A stretch of 25,360 nucleotides of DNA from a virus, in the IMG/VR virus record IMGVR_UViG_3300032116_001206, positions 1-25,360 of that record; one strand, 5' to 3'. The position numbers were made by a program, and so were the translations under genes. How positions within the stretch are numbered: the stretch's first letter is position 1; the number at the start of each line of letters is the position of its first letter. The notes under the pieces were generated by a model. It made no database searches, was not told where the DNA came from, and saw only the letters and a program-made list of their open reading frames with translations. This document shows, one piece after another, positions 16,107-23,058 of the stretch.

Positions 16107-17489
16107 ATGAGTAAAAAATTAGATCAGATAATACGAACAATAATGATGGAACAGATACGGCCTATTTCTGTATTAGAACCAGATCGTTTAGATAGTAAAG
16201 GTGAAAATTTTATAAAAACACAACTATGTCCAATAATTGGAGTTAAACCTGGTTTAGTATCTAGAATGTATGAAATTTATGGATTTTATATTAATATTAA
16301 AGAAAGAGGAGGATTCCCAAAAATACCAGGCGCAGAAATAGTAACACCGGAACAAAATGAAAATGAATTATTTGAATCAGTGTTAGAATATATCAATGGA
16401 AGTAAATTGTCAGGCGTATGGGGTAAAAATCGTACACCAGATTGGTATTGGTTTATTACAAGAGATTTAAACATTACGAAAAGGGATATTCCAATGATCG
16501 ATAAAGATAAAAATCCTGGCACTCCTAATGTACCAAATAAAAATTTTAAACCGAAACAAGAACGTTTTATTGCAAAGTATAAATATCAATGTATATACGT
16601 AAAAACAGATTTAATTCCAACAAGTATGCGGAGTAAAATTAGTAGTAGTACAAGTGGATATATACGTACGTTAACTAAAGGAGCAATGGTTTTTGATATA
16701 GAAAAACTACAATCAACGGACTGGATACCGAAACAAAAAACTGGAAGTGGTGGTGTCGATCCTACTGACCCAATGTATGGGCAGACAAACATACCATATA
16801 CAGAATTAACGTTTGGTTCTACTGATATACTTGTTAAACAGCTATCTCGTGTATTAAACATGCAATTCTTTACCGATCAACCATATTCAATTGAAACAAA
16901 TTTAGCTAAATTTGGTTGTGCACATCGAGAACTTCTTAAAGCATATCAAAAACAAAATGGATTAGCAATTACCGGAGAATATGATAAAGCTACTAGGCAA
17001 AATTTTCAAGTTGTTAAAGACCAATATGCTCAGAAAAATAAGGAGTATGATGGTGTACAATGGAATACGATGTTAAACACAGACCAACTACAACAATTGG
17101 TTGCTAATATACAAGCTTGTCAAATAGAAAACCGAGAATCGAGTATACCAACTGATCAAATAACAGTTCCAGAAGGTGGGTTTAAGGCTGGTGTAACAGT
17201 AGATGATGTTAATTTTTATGCTGTACAGAAATTAATGTTATCTGCAATAGAAAAAGTAGGCGGATCTAAAACTGAAACGTATAAGAATCTCAAAACTGCT
17301 TTAGATAATGAAACAAAACGAGGTGATTATTGGAAAGATCCGAAAAATAACGGAGCTACTCAATTAGCAGTTAAATTTCTAAAACACCCGAGTATTGCCG
17401 TAAAATTTCCAAATCTGGCATACCCAGATCAAGATAGTAATGTAGTTAAAAGTGATTTTGTTAAAATACTTCAAAATTTTGTAAAATAA
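16107..17489 (+). CDS. Unknown protein with a peptidoglycan-binding-like segment
   Basis: From ATG 16107 this is a 460-residue protein. A longer frame starts at TTG 16071, but that start overlaps the kinase gene and a promoter-like box. It begins MSKKLDQIIRTIMMEQIRPI, an amphipathic helix like those opening neighbouring proteins. Residues about 270-305 (KAYQKQNGLAITGEYDKATR) match the pattern of the small three-helix peptidoglycan-binding domain (LQ..LGL.VTG.YD..T...V). The rest is soluble, with Cys at only a few positions and no membrane segment. A lytic catalytic domain is not evident: I see no lysozyme ExxxxxxxxDxxT, amidase zinc or NlpC motif. It could be a cell-wall-docking virion or lysis accessory protein. 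The function is unassigned. Confidence 0.72.
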   Translation: MSKKLDQIIRTIMMEQIRPISVLEPDRLDSKGENFIKTQLCPIIGVKPGLVSRMYEIYGFYINIKERGGFPKIPGAEIVTPEQNENELFESVLEYINGSKLSGVWGKNRTPDWYWFITRDLNITKRDIPMIDKDKNPGTPNVPNKNFKPKQERFIAKYKYQCIYVKTDLIPTSMRSKISSSTSGYIRTLTKGAMVFDIEKLQSTDWIPKQKTGSGGVDPTDPMYGQTNIPYTELTFGSTDILVKQLSRVLNMQFFTDQPYSIETNLAKFGCAHRELLKAYQKQNGLAITGEYDKATRQNFQVVKDQYAQKNKEYDGVQWNTMLNTDQLQQLVANIQACQIENRESSIPTDQITVPEGGFKAGVTVDDVNFYAVQKLMLSAIEKVGGSKTETYKNLKTALDNETKRGDYWKDPKNNGATQLAVKFLKHPSIAVKFPNLAYPDQDSNVVKSDFVKILQNFVK

Positions 17490-17503
17490 TTAGGATATTT
17501 ATA

Positions 17504-18289
17504 ATGAAAATAATACAAGAACAGGGACAGGAAATCGATTTTGATGCTATCGAACAAGATATAAGGTCATCTACACCTACAACAACCAAAAAGCCGGTAA
17601 ATACTAATGTTAACAAAGGTGGCGGAACTGGCAGTAATAAAGGTGATACTAACACAACAGACAATACTGATACAAAAAAAGATAGTAAAATAGATGCAAC
17701 GGAAGAGGAACGTAAAATAGCTGGGCGGTCGGAATATATAGGCGAATATATATTAAATGCAATTTCATTTTTCGAAAATATTGGTCCATTAACTGTTTTA
17801 TATGATATACCGGAAGATCGTGTTGCTAAAATAATTTCAAGACGTTTAGCTGGTAGTCGGTCTCAATGTACATGGGCAGATTGGATAATACGTTTAGCTA
17901 ACTCAAATTCTCCTACTAGTAACTCAGCACGAAAGTATCCGAAACAATATGGATATGTACTAACACAGAATGGTAAAACTAGTGCTACATTGGATTATTT
18001 ACGAAATATTCCAAAACATCCATCTTTAATAACATTAAATGATTTAGTTAATCCAGCTAAGGATTTAGGTGATTATCTAGGAGTTGATGACGTATCTGAT
18101 ACATATGGAAAAACAATTCGAAACAGTTTACGTCTAGATGGAAAATTTACATTTAAAACTGAAGATAACACTGTTATTAGTTCTAAGTTTAACTATCCAG
18201 CCTGGCCACCAACAATGGAAAAAATTGTATTAGCATTATATACAACTAGTGCATATGGTTCACCTAAGAAACAATATAAAATATACTAA
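17504..18289 (+). CDS. Unknown protein with N-terminal low-complexity linker
   Basis: This is a 261-residue protein. A short helical start (MKIIQEQGQEIDFDAIEQDI) leads into a T/N/G/D/K-rich linker (about 24-68, with VNKGGGTGSNKGD), then a folded helical region from about residue 70 (YIGEYILNAISFFENIGPL, RVAKIISRRLAGSRSQCTW). The C-terminus is basic/aromatic (KKQYKIY). The linker suggests two parts held flexibly. The ATG directly follows ATATTTATA at 17495-17503. If that box were a promoter, its transcripts would miss or barely include the start codon, so expression probably comes from 16081. The stop shares a base with the endonuclease start (TAATG). No family is recognised. Confidence 0.72.
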   Translation: MKIIQEQGQEIDFDAIEQDIRSSTPTTTKKPVNTNVNKGGGTGSNKGDTNTTDNTDTKKDSKIDATEEERKIAGRSEYIGEYILNAISFFENIGPLTVLYDIPEDRVAKIISRRLAGSRSQCTWADWIIRLANSNSPTSNSARKYPKQYGYVLTQNGKTSATLDYLRNIPKHPSLITLNDLVNPAKDLGDYLGVDDVSDTYGKTIRNSLRLDGKFTFKTEDNTVISSKFNYPAWPPTMEKIVLALYTTSAYGSPKKQYKIY

Positions 18290-18771
18290 TGGCAAAAAAT
18301 CATTGGCATGGAGCTGCGAATAGTAAACGAGCAGCTGCATATAAATACGGTTATAAATCAGGATTAGAACATACAGTTGCTGATCAGATTAAATCTGCAG
18401 AATATCCTTTGAATTATGAAACAGAAACATTAAATTATATAGTACCAGAACGTAAAGCAAAATATACTCCAGATTTTGTTTTTGTTAAGAAAAATGGTGA
18501 TTTAATGTTTATAGAAACAAAAGGACGATGGACTAGTGCGGACCGTTTAAAAATGAAACATGTATTGGCATCAAATCCTGGAATTGATATACGTATGGTA
18601 TTTCAAGCTCCTGCTCAAAAAATTTCAAAAAACAGTAAAACAACTTATGAATCTTATGCAAATAAATTAGGTATTAATTATGTTGCAAAGAAACAAATTC
18701 CAGAAGAATGGTTATCGGAATGTTTGCGCACCGGTGAAGAAGTTGTTAATGTTAAAAAGTTTTTTACGTAA
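18289..18771 (+). CDS. T7-type endonuclease I (Holliday-junction resolvase)
   Basis: This 160-residue protein aligns by eye along its length with T7 gp3 (149 residues). Landmarks are KSGLEHTVADQI (E27 equals the T7 catalytic E20), KYTPDFVFVKKNGDLMFIET followed by KGRW (D62, E76, K78: the PD-D/ExK site), then DIRMVFQAPAQKISKNSKTT and YESYANKLGINYVAKKQIPE with EW. The enzyme cuts four-way and branched DNA as a domain-swapped dimer. It resolves recombination intermediates before packaging and, in T7, helps break down host DNA. T4 itself uses an unrelated endonuclease VII (gp49), so this phage has the T7-style solution beside T4-style structural genes. All four catalytic residues are present. It lies in the group that leads into primase and the nuclease/ATPase fusion. 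Confidence 0.95.
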   Translation: MAKNHWHGAANSKRAAAYKYGYKSGLEHTVADQIKSAEYPLNYETETLNYIVPERKAKYTPDFVFVKKNGDLMFIETKGRWTSADRLKMKHVLASNPGIDIRMVFQAPAQKISKNSKTTYESYANKLGINYVAKKQIPEEWLSECLRTGEEVVNVKKFFT

Positions 18772-18795
18772 ACATTTGAAATGTGAAATTTTTTT
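18772..18795 (+). terminator. Weak terminator-like hairpin after the endonuclease gene
   Basis: ACATTTGAAATGT at 18772-18784 forms a 5-base-pair stem (ACATT/AATGT) with a 3-base loop, then GAAA and seven T (18789-18795). The stem is short and purely AT-rich apart from one G-C pair, so efficiency should be low. It begins immediately after the stop codon. Confidence 0.4.
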
Positions 18796-18804
18796 AATAC
18801 ATTC

Positions 18805-18896
18805 AATGTAAGTTAATAGTATATTAATTTAATGATTGATTCAGTACTGAATCGATCGTTAGACCAGAAATGTAATGTATGTGTCTAACTTATATT
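18805..18896 (+). other. Structured-RNA-like element upstream of primase
   Basis: An outer helix joins AATGTAAGTTA (18805-18815) with TAACTTATATT (18886-18896), 11 pairs including one G.U. Inside is a 16-base-pair hairpin, arms 18828-18843 and 18848-18863, with loop GTAC, centred on the perfect palindrome GATTCAGTACTGAATC (18838-18853). All three deviations from perfect pairing are T-to-G, i.e. G.U pairs in the + strand transcript. GTTAGAC (18858-18864) can alternatively pair with GTCTAAC (18883-18889), which would break both the hairpin base and the outer helix. This is consistent with a folded leader or small RNA, or with an origin-like hairpin. No T-run follows. Confidence 0.45.
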
Positions 18897-18902
18897 ATTA
18901 TT

Positions 18903-18922
18903 TATTAATATATTAATATATT
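18903..18922. repeat. AT-only tandem repeat TATTAATA x2.5
   Basis: TATTAATA at 18903-18910 is repeated exactly at 18911-18918 and begins a third copy (TATT, 18919-18922). It lies 34 bases before the primase start, in the only long non-coding gap (18772-18956). It may be an easily melted segment or an operator for this transcription unit. Chance is possible in such AT-rich DNA. Confidence 0.5.
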
Positions 18923-18956
18923 GGATGATTACTGAAAATTCATTATATTATAATTA

Positions 18957-19901
18957 ATGAAAAATCTAAAGTTATTGCAATTATTAGAATCGGTTTTAGG
19001 TAAAGGTAAACCTACATCCGGCGATAACATAGCATTTTTTTCTCCGTTTATTTCACACTATAAACCAAAGCTTGAAATAAATATTCAAACAAATCATGCT
19101 GGTGAAAACGTTTGGCATTGTTGGATATCAGATAAAAAAGGTCGTTCGATTACATCTTTGTTTAAGCAATTAAATTTAGGCAAAGAAAAGTTTGAACAAC
19201 TTAACCGTATCATAGAAAATACTAAGTATCGACAATATACACAAGTAAAACAAGAAACACCAACAATTCAATTGCCAGATGATTATCGGCCTCTGTGGAT
19301 AAAAAAGAATACTCCTGATTACAGAAACGCAATACATTATTTAACTAATCGTGGTATTACGATATTTGATATTATTAAATACCGAATTGGATATTGCGAG
19401 TCCGGTGAGTATTCTGGTAAAATTGTGATTCCTAGTTACGATGCTAACGGTCAATTGAATTATTTTGTAAGTCGAGCATTTTATAAATCAGACACTCAAA
19501 AACATAAGAATCCAAAGATATCCAAAGACATTATTGGTTTTGAAATGTTTATTAATTGGGCAGAACCAATTATACTATGCGAAGGAGCTTTCGATGCAAT
19601 TGCAATTAAACGCAATGCAATTCCGTTATTTGGTAAAATAATTCAGCCAGCACTTCAACGAAGAATTGTAGAAGAACGAGTTAAAAATGTATACATTTGT
19701 CTAGACCCGGATGCTTTAAAAAAAGCAGTGCAAATTGCAGAAAGATTCATGGCAGAAGGGTTAAATGTTTACTTCATAGAATTAAAAGATTCTGACGCGT
19801 CAGAATTAGGATTCCAAGAAATTACAAAAATAATCGCAGATACTGATGTGTTAACATTTGAACGGTTAATGCAATTAAAAATGGATATGATATGGATATA
19901 A
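18957..19901 (+). CDS. gp61: DNA primase, TOPRIM type (gp61-like), with degraded zinc ribbon
   Basis: This 314-residue protein is close in size to T4 gp61 (342). The N-terminal part (about 25-70: FFSPFISHYKPKLEINI, then VWHCWISDKKGRSITSLF) matches the zinc-ribbon region of phage primases, in which CxxC...CxxC would fall at 29/32 and 55/58. Here these are S29, I32, C55 and S58, so only one ligand remains. The TOPRIM core follows: IILCEGAFDAIAIKRNAIPL (about residue 203, with the catalytic glutamate) and NVYICLDPDALKKAV (the D-x-D motif). The enzyme would make RNA primers for the lagging strand with a gp41-type helicase. It overlaps the next gene by 10 bases, so the two are translationally coupled. 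The start follows a 185-base non-coding region. Confidence 0.82.
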   Translation: MKNLKLLQLLESVLGKGKPTSGDNIAFFSPFISHYKPKLEINIQTNHAGENVWHCWISDKKGRSITSLFKQLNLGKEKFEQLNRIIENTKYRQYTQVKQETPTIQLPDDYRPLWIKKNTPDYRNAIHYLTNRGITIFDIIKYRIGYCESGEYSGKIVIPSYDANGQLNYFVSRAFYKSDTQKHKNPKISKDIIGFEMFINWAEPIILCEGAFDAIAIKRNAIPLFGKIIQPALQRRIVEERVKNVYICLDPDALKKAVQIAERFMAEGLNVYFIELKDSDASELGFQEITKIIADTDVLTFERLMQLKMDMIWI

Positions 19902-22900
19902 AACATATTGATACAGGTTTGGAATGGATAGATAAAATTTATCATATTTCTGATGTGCACATTCGTACATTGAAACGGCATCGTGAATACCGAGAAGTGT
20001 TTCGCAATTTATTCGATCATATTGCATTTGACTGTACTGGTAATAGCATAGCAGTTGTTACTGGAGATATCGTGCATAGCAAACTAGATATGTCACCGGA
20101 ATTAATTGATATATTAGTAGAATTTTTTGATGGGTTCATGATTCCTACCGTTGTTATTTTAGGCAACCACGACATGAATCTGAACAACATGCATCGCACA
20201 GATGCAATTAGTCCAATTATCAATGTTATTAAGAATCCTAACATTATTTTTATTCGCGATAATGGATTATTTGAAATAGGCAATGTGGTATTCAATCATA
20301 TGGCAGTTGATACTCCACCTTCTGAATATATACGAGCCGACCAATTCACTGCTGCATACAAAATAGCGTTGCATCATGGAGCTGTTAACACTGCAAAAAC
20401 TGATATCGGATATCAAATATCAAATGAACATGTAGGTGTTGAATTGTTTGACGGGCATGACATCACGTTGTTAGGAGATATACATAAACCAGCTCAATTC
20501 TTAAATGATGCTAAGACTGTTGCATATCCTGGTTCACTGATTCAACAAAATCATGGAGAAGCATTAGACCATGGAATTTTAGTATGGGACTTGCCTTGTC
20601 GTGAAGCTAAATTTGTGCAAATACATAATGATTATGGATATGTAACTTTAGAATGCGAAGGCACTAAAATTATTAATGCTCCGCACCGAATTCCAAATAA
20701 ACCTAGGATCCGTATTAAATTTAATAATACCGATGCTGCGGATATGAAAAAGCTAATTGCTACGATTCGTAAAAAATATGATGTGCAAGACATCACAATT
20801 CAACGAAACACAAATTCAGCATCTACATCGGCAACTTCATCGTTTACAATTGGCAATGTACGTGATGTTGAATATCAGAATACATTGATTACAGATTTTA
20901 TCGCAGTTAATTTTCCACAAGCAACACCAGAAGAAACAGATGCAATACGTCACATCAATCGCACAGTTAATTCTAAACTACCTGCAGTAGAATCAGTACG
21001 GCATATGACTTGGCATCCTATTCAATTTGAATTTGATAACATGTTTTCATACGGAGAAGGTAACATCATTAACTTCGAAAATATGCAGGATGTGCATGGC
21101 TTATTTGCTGCAAACACATCAGGTAAATCTTCATTATTAGATGCAATAACATATACTATTTTTGATAAATGTAGCAAAACTGGTAAAGCTCATGAAGTAT
21201 TAAACAACAAAAAAGCATCATTCAGAGGTAAATTTGTGTTTGAAATGAATGGTGTTATATACACTATTGAACGAACTGGCATCAAACAAAAAAATGGTCA
21301 TGTTAAAGTTTTAGTAGATTTTTACACTGAAACGGAAAACTTGAATGGAGAAGAACGAAGTGATACAAATAAATCAATTCGTAGATATTTAGGAACATAT
21401 GATGATTTTATTTTAACGGCATTTTCTTTGCAAGCCGATAACAATAATTTTATTGAAAAGTCACAACGAGAACGTAAAGATCTTCTTTCACAGTTTTTAG
21501 ATATTACGGTGTTTGAACAGCTATATCAATTAGCATCTGATGAAATTAAAGAAACGGCTGGTAAATTAAAAGAATACAAAAAAACAGATTTTGCAGAAAT
21601 AATTGTTAGTGCGGATAATATTATAACAACAAATCAACAAACTATATTTGATTTAGAACAGCAAGAAAATAATTGTCAAGAATCTAGAAATCAGTTGCAA
21701 GAACAAATAGTATCATTAATTGAAACAAAATTACCAACTACATATAACGGACCGGATATTACAAAATTACAAAAACAAGAAACCAATTTAACTGAAAAAA
21801 TTAACGAATTACAATTTGATATCGATCAATCGGAGCAAACTCTTGAAGAATTAAAAACAGATCGAGACACGATAAAAAATGACATTCGTAATTATGATGA
21901 ACCTGAATTATTAGAACAATTAGACCAATTAAAAATTTTCAACAACAATCTCATTCGAATTGAAAATGACATTGACAAACAACAAGGAGTTGTAAATGCT
22001 AAACAAGAAAAAATTGAGCATCTTGCCGAACATGAATATGATCCGCAATGTGAATACTGTGCATCTAACGTTTTCGTACAAAATGCAATCGAAGCGCAAA
22101 ATACAATTGATCAAGACAGAAACATATTAAACGAGTTGCAACGGGTTAAACAGGATATTGTAGCAGAAATTTCTTTATTACAACAATATGAACAACGATA
22201 TTCTGAATTAGTTTCATTAAAAACGGATCTACAAAACAAACAAAGTTCAATTGAAAAATTAGAATTGCAACTTCAAATTGCAGAAAATGAACTGCAGACA
22301 AAGGAATCTGAACTAGAAACATGTTTAGAGCGGCAAGAATCATTTCGTGGAAATGCGACAGCAATAATTCATAATCAAAGTGTAGATTTAAAAATTGCAA
22401 CTTGTAAACAAAGTATCGAATCTTGTTCGGCAGAAATAAAATCTACACAGGACACAATTAAATCTTTGTTTGGAGCAATTGAGGTTGCTAAAACTACGAA
22501 ATCAAATGCAATTACTCAGTTAGATGCATATAAAAAATTAGAAACAGAATACAAAGCATATGAATATTATTTGCAAACTGTTAAGCGTGATGGCATACCG
22601 TATGAGCTAATTGCCAAGGCAATGCCAAAGATTGAAACTGAAATAAACAATGTGCTTAATCAGGTTGTTGATTTTAATATGGTGCTTCAGAGTGATGGTA
22701 AAAACATTAATGGATATATCATATACAATGAAGATAATTTTTGGCCATTAGAATTAACAAGCGGGATGGAACGTTTTATTTCATCGTTAGCAATACGTAT
22801 TGCACTTATCAATGTGTCTGCATTGCCTCGTCCTAATTTTATTGCAATCGATGAAGGCTGGGGTTCATTGGATGCTGAACATATTTCTGCTGTAGTTAAT

Positions 22901-23032
22901 TTATTTGATTATTTACGAACTAAATTCGATTTTTCAATCATCGTATCTCATGTTGATTCTATGCGAGATATGGTTGATAATTTAATTGAAGTGAATAAAA
23001 TTGACGGATTTAGTGAGATCTGTCATACCTGA
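19892..23032 (+). CDS. gp47-gp46: Fused Mre11/SbcD (gp47) nuclease - Rad50/SbcC (gp46) ATPase
   Basis: This is one frame of 1046 residues. Residues about 15-275 are a calcineurin-type phosphoesterase: SDVH (D21, H23), GD at 58-59, GNHD at 91-94, an ALHHG motif and GDIHKPA. A capping region (about 255-310) and helices (326-371) lead into the Rad50-like part from 372: FEFDNMFSYGEGNIINF, Walker A AANTSGKSS (K412), long coiled coils, zinc hook CEYC (C720, C723), second coil, signature LTSGMERFISSLAIR, Walker B/D-loop FIAIDEGWGSLD and H-loop IIVSH. In T4 these are separate genes 47 and 46, which together resect DNA ends for recombination-dependent replication. Here the interacting pair is covalently joined. 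Walker A has Ala instead of its first Gly, and the signature has Met for the second Gly. It overlaps primase by 10 bases. Confidence 0.93.
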   Translation: MDIKHIDTGLEWIDKIYHISDVHIRTLKRHREYREVFRNLFDHIAFDCTGNSIAVVTGDIVHSKLDMSPELIDILVEFFDGFMIPTVVILGNHDMNLNNMHRTDAISPIINVIKNPNIIFIRDNGLFEIGNVVFNHMAVDTPPSEYIRADQFTAAYKIALHHGAVNTAKTDIGYQISNEHVGVELFDGHDITLLGDIHKPAQFLNDAKTVAYPGSLIQQNHGEALDHGILVWDLPCREAKFVQIHNDYGYVTLECEGTKIINAPHRIPNKPRIRIKFNNTDAADMKKLIATIRKKYDVQDITIQRNTNSASTSATSSFTIGNVRDVEYQNTLITDFIAVNFPQATPEETDAIRHINRTVNSKLPAVESVRHMTWHPIQFEFDNMFSYGEGNIINFENMQDVHGLFAANTSGKSSLLDAITYTIFDKCSKTGKAHEVLNNKKASFRGKFVFEMNGVIYTIERTGIKQKNGHVKVLVDFYTETENLNGEERSDTNKSIRRYLGTYDDFILTAFSLQADNNNFIEKSQRERKDLLSQFLDITVFEQLYQLASDEIKETAGKLKEYKKTDFAEIIVSADNIITTNQQTIFDLEQQENNCQESRNQLQEQIVSLIETKLPTTYNGPDITKLQKQETNLTEKINELQFDIDQSEQTLEELKTDRDTIKNDIRNYDEPELLEQLDQLKIFNNNLIRIENDIDKQQGVVNAKQEKIEHLAEHEYDPQCEYCASNVFVQNAIEAQNTIDQDRNILNELQRVKQDIVAEISLLQQYEQRYSELVSLKTDLQNKQSSIEKLELQLQIAENELQTKESELETCLERQESFRGNATAIIHNQSVDLKIATCKQSIESCSAEIKSTQDTIKSLFGAIEVAKTTKSNAITQLDAYKKLETEYKAYEYYLQTVKRDGIPYELIAKAMPKIETEINNVLNQVVDFNMVLQSDGKNINGYIIYNEDNFWPLELTSGMERFISSLAIRIALINVSALPRPNFIAIDEGWGSLDAEHISAVVNLFDYLRTKFDFSIIVSHVDSMRDMVDNLIEVNKIDGFSEICHT

Positions 23033-23045
23033 TATTTATATAAAA
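23032..23045 (+). promoter_or_regulatory. Late-promoter-like box before the terminal fibre gene
   Basis: ATATTTATATAAAA, identical over 14 bases to 3384 and 11912, begins at the last base of the preceding stop codon and starts 27 bases before ATG 23059. It is enclosed by the inverted repeat CTGATAT (23029-23035) / ATATCAG (23048-23054), which could form a 7-base-pair stem. It marks the switch from replication genes back to structural genes. Confidence 0.6.
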
Positions 23046-23058
23046 AGATATCAGTAGG

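Noticed and set aside
16286-16861. Minus-strand frames opposite the 16107 gene
   Set aside because: Hydrophobic/serine-rich shadow frames without start signals. The plus-strand gene explains the region.
17495-17503. Exact ATATTTATA core touching ATG 17504
   Set aside because: Too close to the start codon for a normal leader. Either chance in AT-rich DNA or a leaderless start, so not listed as a promoter.
18949-18954. TATAAT as a -10 box for primase
   Set aside because: Only two bases separate it from ATG 18957, which would leave no leader, and no -35 partner is clear.
19878-19901. Programmed frameshift joining primase to the nuclease/ATPase fusion
   Set aside because: The 10-base overlap lacks a slippery heptamer, and each protein has complete, separate domains. 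Ordinary translational coupling is simpler.
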